Positions 43,690 through 53,037 of a stretch of 64,000 bases of DNA are shown here, piece after piece. Source of the DNA: Chitinophagaceae bacterium (lineage in GTDB: Bacteria; Bacteroidota; Bacteroidia; Chitinophagales; Chitinophagaceae). The stretch is from assembly GCA_019638615.1 (NCBI GenBank), contig JAHBTL010000034.1:1-64000 (forward strand), written 5' to 3'. Made by a program: the position numbers and the translations under genes. The notes beneath the pieces were generated by a model that was not told the DNA's origin, did not search any database, and saw only the letters and a list, made by a program, of their open reading frames with translations. Every line of letters begins with the position of its first letter. The stretch's first letter is position 1.

Positions 43690-45136
43690 TTACATTTGAT
43701 TTAAACGTTATAAAACCCAAACTACCCCAATTATACAGTAGGCCTAAATATATTGCTCCAAACATGCAAGCTCCTCCGGTGCACTTTAAAATGTTTTTTA
43801 CTCCAAGTATATTTTCTTTACTCACAAAAAAATGTTTGTATGTGGCTGTTAAGATAGCGCATAAAACAGTAACCGCTAACTCAGGAAAAAAAGATAAAAT
43901 GAAGCTTTGAATATTTTGATTAAGGGCTTTACATATAAAATACACCTCAACCAAAAAGCCAACCATGCTGGTAATTAAGTAGCCCCAAATCATGCCCATT
44001 AAATTACCGGTATACAATCCGGTTACAATACCGGTAAGCATTAGAAATCTTGAAACAAGTCCAACTTTAAACATTAAACGTGTTTGAGCAGTTGCATAGT
44101 AAATTGGTCCAAATGTTGACGCCAGCGCCTGAAAGGCCCCCAATAGACAAAGTATCGTAAATACAGGAACAACATCTAACCACAAAGAGCCATAAATCAC
44201 AGAAATAATTTCCCTTGAAAAAATGCCCAGCAAGGCCATCATTGGAAAGCATATGAACGCAATAATCCCATTCATTTTAATAAATTGATCCCAAACCGCC
44301 TTCTTATTATATTGTATTAATGAGAAAGAGGGAAACATTACCCTGTTTAGTGTGTTGGAAATCTGGCTTAAAGGCATTAGCATTAAAGAATAGGCTCTTG
44401 TATAGATGCCTAGTATTGACGCTCCTAAAACTCTGCCTACTAAAATTTTGTCAAGGTTTCTAACCCAATAATTTATAGAATTATCTGCCAATATAGGCAT
44501 AGAAAACTTAAGGTGATCCTTTAAAAGAGATTTATCAAAAACAAAAGATGGGCGCCATTTTGAAATATTAAAACTAAGTAAAAGCGTTATAAAACTTGAA
44601 CAAATAATTTGTGCAACCAGCGCCCAAACCCCGGCTCCGTTAAACGCCATCCATATACCCAAGGCCCCACCTAAAACAGTAGCAATCAGGTTTAAGAAGA
44701 AATACCCTTTGAAGTTCATTGCTTTCTGAATCAGGGCATCGGGAACTATGAGAAACGAAGTAAATAAAAAATTTAATGCCATTACAGAAATCAACGCTAT
44801 TAAGGCGGGCTGATTAAAGAACCTTGCAATAAAGGGTGAAGCAATAAGCAGTATGACTGATAAAGTAACTCCGATAGCCACATTTAGCCAAAAAATTGTT
44901 GATTTTTCGCCATCCGTAATACCTTGCTTTTGAACAATGCTAGCACCCAACCCTACATCTTTAAACACCTGAAAAAAGCCGGTAGCCACTATAACCATTC
45001 CTAGCAGTCCATATTCAGCCGGCGTAACAAGTCTTGACAAAATTCCAGATATCACAAGGCTTACTATTTGCCGCAATATCTGGTCTGCCATAGACCATTT
45101 TATACCAGATTTAGTTTTAGCTATCTGGCTGGTCAA
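43649..45136 (-). CDS. wzx: Wzx-type repeat-unit flippase
   Basis: A 495-residue protein with 14 or so membrane helices of the MOP superfamily (WzxC/MATE-like polysaccharide exporter). It starts SGIKWSMADQILRQIVSLVISGILSR-like, with RLVTPAEYGLLGMV (positions 34-47) and GLGASIVQKQGIT, which are typical for the WzxC branch. It moves the undecaprenyl-linked repeat unit to the periplasmic face for the Wzy polymerase. It overlaps the aminotransferase gene by 4 nt and the WecF gene by 41 nt. Confidence 0.93.
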   Translation of the reverse strand: MTSQIAKTKSGIKWSMADQILRQIVSLVISGILSRLVTPAEYGLLGMVIVATGFFQVFKDVGLGASIVQKQGITDGEKSTIFWLNVAIGVTLSVILLIASPFIARFFNQPALIALISVMALNFLFTSFLIVPDALIQKAMNFKGYFFLNLIATVLGGALGIWMAFNGAGVWALVAQIICSSFITLLLSFNISKWRPSFVFDKSLLKDHLKFSMPILADNSINYWVRNLDKILVGRVLGASILGIYTRAYSLMLMPLSQISNTLNRVMFPSFSLIQYNKKAVWDQFIKMNGIIAFICFPMMALLGIFSREIISVIYGSLWLDVVPVFTILCLLGAFQALASTFGPIYYATAQTRLMFKVGLVSRFLMLTGIVTGLYTGNLMGMIWGYLITSMVGFLVEVYFICKALNQNIQSFILSFFPELAVTVLCAILTATYKHFFVSKENILGVKNILKCTGGACMFGAIYLGLLYNWGSLGFITFKSNVNAWKKKGAAPDGG

Positions 45137-46260
45137 TGTGAGAGAATATTAATAATGTTGTCAATTATATAATCCTGGTCGGTGTTCGTTAGTTCGTAGT
45201 ATAAGGGTAATCTAACCAACCGGTCAGTATAAAAATCGCTCCAATACAATTCACCTCCTTTATATTTATGTTTGAAAAACTCACTACTATGAAGGCTGAG
45301 ATAATGAAAAACAGCCAGAACGCCAGCTTCTTTTAATAACTTCAAAAGTGTGGTGCGTTGCTGCAAATCTTTGCAAACAAGGTAAAACATATGCGCATTA
45401 TTGGTAGTCCCTTCAATTGTTTTTGGCAGCCTCACTCCCGATGCACATGCAATTTTTTCAAGCCCGGTCCAATACCTTTGCCATAAATAATTTCTCCGTT
45501 TCTGAATATCTTCTAACTGTTCAAGCTGGGCATATAAAAAAGCCGCAATAATTTCTGAGGGCAGAAAAGATGAACCTATATCGACCCATCCATATTTATT
45601 TACATCTCCCCTAAAGAAAGCTGACCGGTTTGTTCCCTTTTCTCTTATAATTTCAGCTCTTTCTATTAAAGCCGGATCATTCACAACCAGCATTCCCCCT
45701 TCCCCTGAAATAATATTTTTAGTTTCGTGAAAGGAAAATGCTGCCAGATGACCGATACTTCCCAAGGGCTTATCTTTGTAAAAAGAATCTATAGCCTGGG
45801 CAGCATCTTCTATTACCCAAAGGGAATACTTATTTGCCAGATCCATTATTTTGTCCATTTGGCAGGCCATACCTGCATAGTGAACAGGAACAATTGCCTT
45901 TGTTTTGGGAGTAATAAGTGCCTCTATGGCATTTACATCTAAGTTCGGACTATCTTCGGAGCTGTCGGCAAACACAATAGCCGCCCCACGTAACACAAAT
46001 GCATTGGCTGTTGAAACAAAAGTATAAGAAGGCATGATAACCTCGTCACCTGGTTGTATATTTATAAGCAAGGCCGCCATTTCCAAAGCATCTGTGCAAG
46101 AAGTTGTTAATAAACACTTCTTAAATCCATATTTTTCTTCAAAAAAACGGTGGCATTTTTGAGCAAATATTCCGTCTCCGGAAATTTTGCCAGAATTTAC
46201 TGCATCTCTTATATACTCCAATTCTTTACCGCTGAGAAATGGCTTATTGAAAGGGATCAT
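45133..46260 (-). CDS. wecE: dTDP-4-amino-4,6-dideoxygalactose transaminase
   Basis: A 375-residue PLP aminotransferase that follows E. coli WecE (RffA) nearly throughout: GDEVIMPSYTFVSTANAFVL, IVPVHYAG, VIEDAAQ, Lys181 in SFHETKN (the PLP lysine), IREKGTNRSAFFRG and NNAHMFYL. It converts dTDP-4-keto-6-deoxyglucose to dTDP-Fuc4N using glutamate. The dTDP-glucose pathway genes (rmlA, rmlB) are not in the window and must be elsewhere. It overlaps the acetyltransferase gene by 17 nt and wzx by 4 nt. Confidence 0.95.
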   Translation of the reverse strand: MIPFNKPFLSGKELEYIRDAVNSGKISGDGIFAQKCHRFFEEKYGFKKCLLTTSCTDALEMAALLINIQPGDEVIMPSYTFVSTANAFVLRGAAIVFADSSEDSPNLDVNAIEALITPKTKAIVPVHYAGMACQMDKIMDLANKYSLWVIEDAAQAIDSFYKDKPLGSIGHLAAFSFHETKNIISGEGGMLVVNDPALIERAEIIREKGTNRSAFFRGDVNKYGWVDIGSSFLPSEIIAAFLYAQLEQLEDIQKRRNYLWQRYWTGLEKIACASGVRLPKTIEGTTNNAHMFYLVCKDLQQRTTLLKLLKEAGVLAVFHYLSLHSSEFFKHKYKGGELYWSDFYTDRLVRLPLYYELTNTDQDYIIDNIINILSH

Positions 46261-46894
46261 ATCGCTTTTTTAATTTTGCTGGTACACCAACATATAAGCC
46301 TCGCTCAGATAAATCTTGTGTAACGACAGCCCCCCCTCCTGTACGAACATTATCTGCGATGGTAATATTATCAATAACTGTTGTTCCTATACCAAGGTTA
46401 ACACAAGAGCCTACATTAACAAACCCTGCAATAGTTACTGCTGGCGATAAAAATGTATGATCTCCAATTTTGCTATCATGAGCAATAACACAGCCAACAT
46501 TTAAAATAACATTATACTTTATCACACTATTATAGTCAACAATACAACCAGGGTAAATAAAGCTTCCTTCTTCAATTGTAACACTTCTATCAATAATTGA
46601 ACTTGAATGTATGATGGTACCAAACGGTATTATAGAATAAAACTTTTTGAAAAGTTGTGCCCGAACGGCAAAGTGGTTATATCCAATAGCAATCATTAAT
46701 ACATCAAAAACCTCCTTATCAAATACATCAAACACATCTTTCACTCCTCCTAGCACAAGATATCCATTTTTATTTATGCCAGATGGGCAATAATCGTCAA
46801 AAAAACCTGCTACATGATAATGATTATCTTTAATAGCATGATGAGCCATTTGATGTCCTAAATCACCTGAACCAATAATTGCCAATCTTTTCAT
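46244..46894 (-). CDS. PglD/NeuD-like sugar N/O-acetyltransferase
   Basis: A 216-residue protein with an N-terminal Rossmann-like domain (RLAIIGSGDLGHQMAHHA, FFDDYCPSG) and a C-terminal left-handed beta-helix of hexapeptide repeats (IIHSSSIIDRSVTIEEGSF and following; VIAHDSKIGDHTFLSPAVTI). This architecture is shared by PglD and NeuD, which acetylate amino sugars on nucleotide carriers. Beside wecE it most likely makes dTDP-Fuc4NAc, replacing the GNAT-type WecD of enterobacteria (inference). It overlaps the ATP-grasp gene by one base. Confidence 0.88.
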   Translation of the reverse strand: MKRLAIIGSGDLGHQMAHHAIKDNHYHVAGFFDDYCPSGINKNGYLVLGGVKDVFDVFDKEVFDVLMIAIGYNHFAVRAQLFKKFYSIIPFGTIIHSSSIIDRSVTIEEGSFIYPGCIVDYNSVIKYNVILNVGCVIAHDSKIGDHTFLSPAVTIAGFVNVGSCVNLGIGTTVIDNITIADNVRTGGGAVVTQDLSERGLYVGVPAKLKKRYDPFQ

Positions 46895-48024
46895 TACCCT
46901 GGAATAAACCTTTTATTGCCGCAATAAATAAAATAACCTGAACGATCACTGCTTTTTTCTACGGGTATCAAATTTTTGTTTATTAATTCAGCAGAAACGA
47001 TTTCATCATACAATTCATGATTTTCAATAAATGGTAATATTTCGGCAGTTTCCTTCGATAAAAAATATATCCCTGCGTACCCCGTTTCGCTGAGTTCTGG
47101 AATGACAAACCGGCCTAATGAAACATCTATTACCCCTGCCAGATAATCATACCCGGTAGATAACCGCACCAAATTTGAACCTATAAAATCACCTCCCATT
47201 CTTGCTCCTACTTCAATTATATAAATATCTCCGCGCTCGGTGACCTTTATTTCTGTATGGGCAGCTCCAACTTTCACGCCCAACGCCTTAAGTGCATTAT
47301 GGGTAATTTGTTTAATTCTTTCCCGTAGCTTTTGAGAAAGAACTGCAGGTTGATGATGAGCAAGTTCAACAAAATGAGGCGCTCCTGTTGTATATTTATC
47401 TGTATATGCCAGGATAAAGTGTTCGTAATCCCAGCTTATTGATTCAATACTTAGTTCGCGACCCTCAATAAATTCTTCGATAATTACTTGCTTACAAAAA
47501 GAAAACCTCAATGCCTGCTCCAATGCATTTACTACAGATGTTTCATTTTCTATTTTGTATACCCCTAAGCTTCCAGATCTATCAACAGGCTTAACAATTA
47601 AAGGGTACTTTAGCGGATCGGTAATCTCCGGGGTTATTTTATCCTTATGAGTTACAAGTTTATATCCTGGAGTTCGCAACCCTCCTGCAACAAGAGCCTG
47701 ACGCATTTTGTACTTATTCGTCACGTTGGCGGTAATAGTATCTGGATTTCCAGGAAGCTCCAGAGCTGCCGTAATATAATTAACAGTACTAACAGCTACG
47801 TCTGAAGCGATTGAAGTGATGCCATCTATATTGATTCTTTTACACTCTTCCAGAATCTGATCTTTTTCAGTAATTGAAATGGGATAGAAAAAACTGGCAA
47901 TATCTTTACAAACTGCCCCATCTTCCCAGGAAAAGCAATGGGTCTCAATATCCATTTCCACAGCTTTTTTAACAATAGGTAGCTGTAAATAACTTCCTCC
48001 AATAATAGCCAACTTCTTTCCCAT
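46894..48024 (-). CDS. ATP-grasp ligase
   Basis: A 376-residue protein with the ATP-grasp layout: pre-ATP-grasp domain (KLAIIGGSYLQLPIVKKA), ATP-binding part with YPLIVKPVDRSGSLGV and IIEEFIEGRELSIES, and the metal-binding IIEVGARMGGDFIGSNL. These ligases join a carboxylate to an amine or thiol with ATP. In polysaccharide loci they may attach an amino acid to a sugar carboxyl or amino group, or make a precursor for such a substitution. The substrate is not known. It is upstream of the Fuc4NAc genes and coupled to the acetyltransferase gene. Confidence 0.85.
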   Translation of the reverse strand: MGKKLAIIGGSYLQLPIVKKAVEMDIETHCFSWEDGAVCKDIASFFYPISITEKDQILEECKRINIDGITSIASDVAVSTVNYITAALELPGNPDTITANVTNKYKMRQALVAGGLRTPGYKLVTHKDKITPEITDPLKYPLIVKPVDRSGSLGVYKIENETSVVNALEQALRFSFCKQVIIEEFIEGRELSIESISWDYEHFILAYTDKYTTGAPHFVELAHHQPAVLSQKLRERIKQITHNALKALGVKVGAAHTEIKVTERGDIYIIEVGARMGGDFIGSNLVRLSTGYDYLAGVIDVSLGRFVIPELSETGYAGIYFLSKETAEILPFIENHELYDEIVSAELINKNLIPVEKSSDRSGYFIYCGNKRFIPG

Positions 48025-48291
48025 CTGATTCTTATAAAATTAAGCAGGCAATTTAAGTTCGTTCAAATTTTTCAGCCCTGAAGATAAAAAGGTGCAGAAA
48101 AGACATAATATTCTCGCGCAGTTTAAATAACCCTCTAAAAATATCTTCATTATAATCTGACAGTGCCGTCTTTCAGAATCCTGAATTATTTCAAGTATTC
48201 GCAAAGACTGAGTTATTATTTATCTGTGAACTAATATGCAGAAGTTTAGAAAACGCCGCAGTCATGAAATCCGTTAATTGTATCTCTTGGT

Positions 48292-50295
48292 TTACATTTT
48301 CTCAATGTCCATAATACTTGCATAAAATTTATTATTGCTCCATTCCACATATCCGGCATCCATCCATGAATGGCTACGTTGTTTTGTTAAAAAGTTTGCC
48401 CTCCATTCCTTTGGATCCTCAACTTTTTTAACCACCACTTTAAATATTGCCTGTTCTGTGTTTTTTCCGGTACTATTTAACCAGTAGGCCGTAAAATCTC
48501 TGATTCCTTTTTCAAGATTAGCCTGATTTATTTCCGGGCTATTTACCCTGAAAGTCCATTTTACCCAATTAAACCCCTTTAAGTAACTACCTGGTCGTCC
48601 GTCCTTTTCTATTATAGGCAGCCATTCTTCCTTTCCATTTGTTATATATTTAATGGCAACTATGTGATTATAATTTAAAAAATGACCATCCATAAAAACA
48701 GGATGTTGAGTTATTCCCAAAAAAATCTTTGAGAAAGAGCCTACAGCGGACGACAATGAGTTATAGATATGCCCCGGCAAAGTATTTTCATAATGGCTAA
48801 ACTCCCGTTTAATAATCGGGGCCTGCAAGGTAGAAAGTACTTGTAAAAAGGTTACTGCTAATAAACCGAATGTAATAAAATACACCCGTAATTTTTTTAA
48901 GGGTATCCTCCACAATAAAAATGTATCGGGGTTTTTGGCTGGTATAGCGGCCACATAGCTAAATTCAACTTTAGTTGGCTTAGCTTTTCTTTTTAGATAA
49001 TTTACCATAGCCTTAATACCGGGGACATAACTTATTACCCCAACTATAATCAAAGATGGAATGTAAAGAAATGCCATTGAGCAGGCATACATACCCAGAG
49101 CAACAACTCTTTTTTTTCTGACGGCAATAAGGCTTTGCGATGCCTGTTGTTGAGAAAACCCAAATAGAGATGCACTCCTCGATGACACAAGGTTGTACTT
49201 TCTTACTGTGGCTTTAGTTAGCGTGTTGTCACCTGCCTTGGCTGCCGGCTTTGTTTTTTCCGCGACCAGTTCTTCTCTCTTAGCACCATCAAAAACACTA
49301 TGCAAAAAGTGCGTTTTAAAATAATGTTCAGTACTAATGAAGAGTATGGCATTAAAAACATCTAAATGTTTAACAATAATCCGAATGCTGTTATGCATAG
49401 CAGAAGACTCATTGAAATAGATAGTAAGTTTTTCTTGTTTAAACGTAAAAAAAGAAGCAACTTTTTTCCATAAGCCGGCAGGCACCAATAACAAATAAAT
49501 ACTAATTACACCTAAAGCAAAATATGGTATTGGAAATATCGCAAGAATTCCAAGATGAAGTCCTGTTCCAATTAAAAACAAGGGTAGCCAAAGTTTCCTT
49601 ATGGGAAAAAGAAACAAAAAAACAAATTCAAATACCAAGGTAAGGTATCCTAAAAAGACAACAATATACTGGTTATTTAATACTGTTGTATAGTCCAAAA
49701 ACGCTACATGTGGCACTGAAGCTGGCAACCATGTTCCAAGTCCGTGTAACCAAAATACGGAATCGACCTTATGAAATATAGAATCGAAATAAACAAATGC
49801 AATACCCAGTAAAACAGGGATATAATAATTTAATACAGATACATTGCGAGTCTGCTTGTAGTCCCCTAATAAATTGGTTAAAGTAGAATACTTCAGTTTT
49901 TTCCTTAAAACATCTAATGAGTTTACCTGAGAAACACTTACAAACATCAGGAGAAAGTTTATGCCCATATAAACATAAAACATATGATATTCGTAGGTGG
50001 ATATGGTAGCGATAAATACCAAAGAAAAGAGATAATTAATGACAGCTGCCCAACGGGTAAACAGTCCGAGAAGTACCATTAGTATACTTAACATCCAGGC
50101 AGCCAGCGCAGGGGTCAGGTTTACTTCATAGGGTTCAATAAAGGGTATCTTGTCAAATATCAGGTGCCTGAATTTGTAAATCTGCAAAACTTCGAAAAAA
50201 AGAACTGCAGCATAGCAAATTCTAAAAATACTTAGTCCAACTGCATCAACCTTTTTGTCGTATAGCCTTGTTATTATATTAACAAATTTCTTCAT
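48292..50295 (-). CDS. HTTM-domain membrane protein with degenerate DUF393-like domain
   Basis: A 667-residue protein. The N-terminal ~290 residues have several membrane helices in the order seen in HTTM (vitamin-K-carboxylase-like) proteins: VGLSIFRICYAAVLFFEVLQ, GLFTRWAAVINYLFSL, FWLHGLGTWLPASVP and GTGLHLGILAIFPIPYFALG. Next comes a segment starting KLTIYFNESSAMHNSIRIIV, which fits the start of DUF393 (thiol-oxidoreductase-like) domains, but the usual DxxC...C pair is absent. A further pair of helices and a C-terminal periplasmic part end the protein. Such fusions are known in Bacteroidota. The function is unknown. The gene has gaps of about 350 and 270 nt around it and may be expressed on its own. 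Confidence 0.72.
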   Translation of the reverse strand: MKKFVNIITRLYDKKVDAVGLSIFRICYAAVLFFEVLQIYKFRHLIFDKIPFIEPYEVNLTPALAAWMLSILMVLLGLFTRWAAVINYLFSLVFIATISTYEYHMFYVYMGINFLLMFVSVSQVNSLDVLRKKLKYSTLTNLLGDYKQTRNVSVLNYYIPVLLGIAFVYFDSIFHKVDSVFWLHGLGTWLPASVPHVAFLDYTTVLNNQYIVVFLGYLTLVFEFVFLFLFPIRKLWLPLFLIGTGLHLGILAIFPIPYFALGVISIYLLLVPAGLWKKVASFFTFKQEKLTIYFNESSAMHNSIRIIVKHLDVFNAILFISTEHYFKTHFLHSVFDGAKREELVAEKTKPAAKAGDNTLTKATVRKYNLVSSRSASLFGFSQQQASQSLIAVRKKRVVALGMYACSMAFLYIPSLIIVGVISYVPGIKAMVNYLKRKAKPTKVEFSYVAAIPAKNPDTFLLWRIPLKKLRVYFITFGLLAVTFLQVLSTLQAPIIKREFSHYENTLPGHIYNSLSSAVGSFSKIFLGITQHPVFMDGHFLNYNHIVAIKYITNGKEEWLPIIEKDGRPGSYLKGFNWVKWTFRVNSPEINQANLEKGIRDFTAYWLNSTGKNTEQAIFKVVVKKVEDPKEWRANFLTKQRSHSWMDAGYVEWSNNKFYASIMDIEKM

Positions 50296-50644
50296 TGCCG
50301 CAGTCGTTATTGTATAAAAGTAATTATTGTCAACTTAAAAATACTCTCTTTCTTATTTTTTCAATGATTTCGAAAATATTCTCTTCTTATAGCTTCTGAA
50401 AGTATTGGTGTTCACTATCTTACATTAGAATATTCTATGTATATCTCTGGGTTATGTTATTATAAAGTACTAACATGTACAGATATATTGTCTTCCCGGT
50501 GTGCAGAAAAAAAATGGGATGTTGAGGATGAAACAAAATCACTTTTTACGCAATTCGTGTTGCGTCAGGCTTTTTTGTTTACTATGATAAAAATCGTTGA
50601 CTGTCATATGTTAATCCATTTCTTATTCTGAGCGTTTATTATCT
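50296..50644. other. gap between HTTM gene and wzc
   Basis: No gene is seen. A hairpin with a 6-bp stem (ACGCAA with TTGCGT) lies near 50550-50567, followed by TTTTTTG on the plus strand. A 64-codon plus-strand frame (50437-50631) has no family resemblance and is not called. Confidence 0.35.
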
Positions 50645-53032
50645 TTATCTTTTAAAAATGAACTTCACTAAGCGATCCAACAGTGGCTTGTTTTTTCCTT
50701 TTTCTGGTTGAAAATATTCTCCTCCATAACCATATCCATAACCATAACTATTAGCATAACCATATCCATAATAGCCTTTATACCGTCCCTGCGTTTTTAT
50801 ATCATTTATTACAAGCCCCATATTAGGCAGCCTTTTTTGCAGATATACGTTTTCAACCATGGCCAACTGTTTCTTTACAGTATATCCCTGCCTTACAATA
50901 TATAAACTGGCATCTGCGAAATTACTAAGAGTAAAGGCATCACTTACAAGCCCAATTGGCGCTGTATCAATAATAATAGTATCAAATCTTTCTTTTAATG
51001 AAGTAAATAGCCTTGATACCTGTTTGTCTAAAAGTAATTCCGAGGGGTTAGGAGGAATGGGTCCGCAGCCGATTACATACAAATTATCAAACCCAGGAAC
51101 CTGTTGAATTATTTCATCCAACGTTGCATTTCCAATTATGTAGTTGCTCAACCCCTTCGGCGCATGCATGTTAAGTCCCCTCAACAGTTTTGGCTTGCGG
51201 ATATCAAACTCTAATGCTATTGTTTTTTTATTTGTAAGGGAAATAACGGCACTATAGTTAGTAGCAACAAAAGATTTTCCTTCGCCACTCACAGAAGAAG
51301 CAACAAGTATAACCGGCTTGTCGATTTTATTAAGAAGGTATTGCACATTGGTTCGCATTATCCGAAATTGCTCTGCAACCACTGTTCTGCTTCCAGATTG
51401 CACAATCAAGGTTTCATCGGCAGCATGACCTATTTCACCAACAATAGGCGTTTGGGTTTGTTTTGTAATCTCATCCCTGTTTAAAACTTTATCATTTAGC
51501 ATTTCTATTATCGCAATAATTCCCACCGGAATCAGTGCGCCAAGGAAAAGAGCAATTAAATATATATTTCTCTTATTAGGCGCAACGGGGGTTCCTGAGG
51601 TAAACGCTTCTTCCAATGGAGTTGAGCCTGCTACTGTTGCAGCAGCTGAGATTGCGGATTCTTCTCTTTTTTGCAATAAAAACAAATATAAATCCTGCTT
51701 GATCTTTTGTTGGCGTTCTATATCTAAAAGTGCTTTGGCTTTAATCGGAACGGTTTTGATACTTGTTTGAGATTGATTGATCTGGTCTTGAAGCTTATTA
51801 ATTGTGATCTTATATGCCTGTTTTACATTTTTAAGAACCTCTTCAATTTGGTCGCGCAATTTTGCAAGAGCAGCATTCATTTGCAATAAGGACGCATTAG
51901 ATTCTCCTGTTGTGGCAGCCAGGTTGTTGCGTTGCAATTGCAATCCATTGTATTGAGCAATTAAAGGGAACAATGATGGTTCCTGTACACCAAGGTCTGT
52001 CGGCACCATCTTGTATAAGTTAGACGGCGCACTAATGTACGTTATTAAATAGTCAATTATACCAACCTGAACCTGCTGAGTAAATAAATCCTTGTTATTT
52101 TCAGAAAAGCTTGAGAAATATTGCTTTGACTGCTCGGAAAGGTCCACAATATTATTTTTCTCCCGAAACTTCATCAACCCACTTTCAACATCGCCCAATT
52201 CACTTTTAATAGTATCCAGGCGTTCATCGATAAATTGCATCGTTGCTCTCAATACCTCACGCCTTCCTTCCACATTCATTTTTCCATATTCCTTCATTAA
52301 TTCATTTATCACATCCTTTCCATAGGTTACGTTATCGGTTTCAATGTAAATATCTAAAATAGTTGCCTGATCGATTGTCTGTACAGTATTAATTGACGAG
52401 GCTAAGGCCTTAGTAGATATATTTATTGGAGAGTATGTTATGACAAAGATATTACTGCTGAAAGCGCTGAGAGATTGTTCCTTTACTCTCTGCATTCTAA
52501 AAACTCCAGCATTATTTTCAAATTCCTCATTATAATTAATTAAAGATTGTTGATTGCTGAATTTAAAGCCAGACTCTCCAACCTCTATTTCAAAATTGAA
52601 TGCTCTGGACGAATCTTTGATCCGGATTATTTCGAGAGCAACCGGATTAGCTTTATAAACGTTAGAAGAGCGCACATTCCCTCTATTGAAATAGCCAACT
52701 TCTAATCCCAGATTCTTTACCACTCTTTGAACTAAACCACTCGATTTTAAGATCTCAAGCTCATTTTTCAGGTTAACATTATCCGAAAAGAGGAACATAT
52801 CTTCCAGACCCGCAGAATTTCTTGAACTATTTTTAGTGTCTTTATTATTAATATACAAAGAGCCTGTAACCTTAAATATTGGTGTACTATACCGTATTTT
52901 CACATAAGCAAGCAGCAATGCGATTGTTAGAAAAATAAATACAAGTGGTAGATATCGGAGATATTTATTAAGAAACTCCTTTAAATTAAATTCATTTACA
53001 GTTTTTTCCTGGAATTCTTTAGTTATCGACAT
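50645..53032 (-). CDS. wzc: Wzc-like polysaccharide co-polymerase and tyrosine autokinase
   Basis: A 795-residue inner-membrane protein. It has an N-terminal cytosolic tail, a membrane helix (near 33-50), a large periplasmic coiled-coil domain, a second membrane helix (near NIYLIALFLGALIPVGIIAI) and a cytosolic BY-kinase domain with Walker A SSVSGEGKS, Walker A' ALEFDIRKPKLL and Walker B TIIIDTAPIG. The C-terminal tail has ten Tyr residues in a Gly-Tyr run (GYYGYGYANSYGYGYGYGG), the autophosphorylation cluster. Together with Wza it drives export and sets chain length; CpsB at 17063 is the expected phosphatase. It lies 5 nt from wza. Confidence 0.95.
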   Translation of the reverse strand: MSITKEFQEKTVNEFNLKEFLNKYLRYLPLVFIFLTIALLLAYVKIRYSTPIFKVTGSLYINNKDTKNSSRNSAGLEDMFLFSDNVNLKNELEILKSSGLVQRVVKNLGLEVGYFNRGNVRSSNVYKANPVALEIIRIKDSSRAFNFEIEVGESGFKFSNQQSLINYNEEFENNAGVFRMQRVKEQSLSAFSSNIFVITYSPINISTKALASSINTVQTIDQATILDIYIETDNVTYGKDVINELMKEYGKMNVEGRREVLRATMQFIDERLDTIKSELGDVESGLMKFREKNNIVDLSEQSKQYFSSFSENNKDLFTQQVQVGIIDYLITYISAPSNLYKMVPTDLGVQEPSLFPLIAQYNGLQLQRNNLAATTGESNASLLQMNAALAKLRDQIEEVLKNVKQAYKITINKLQDQINQSQTSIKTVPIKAKALLDIERQQKIKQDLYLFLLQKREESAISAAATVAGSTPLEEAFTSGTPVAPNKRNIYLIALFLGALIPVGIIAIIEMLNDKVLNRDEITKQTQTPIVGEIGHAADETLIVQSGSRTVVAEQFRIMRTNVQYLLNKIDKPVILVASSVSGEGKSFVATNYSAVISLTNKKTIALEFDIRKPKLLRGLNMHAPKGLSNYIIGNATLDEIIQQVPGFDNLYVIGCGPIPPNPSELLLDKQVSRLFTSLKERFDTIIIDTAPIGLVSDAFTLSNFADASLYIVRQGYTVKKQLAMVENVYLQKRLPNMGLVINDIKTQGRYKGYYGYGYANSYGYGYGYGGEYFQPEKGKNKPLLDRLVKFIFKR

Positions 53033-53037
53033 TTATA

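Noticed and set aside
50437-50631. 64-aa plus-strand reading frame before wzc
   Set aside because: No family resemblance, no supporting promoter box, and wrong strand for the locus.
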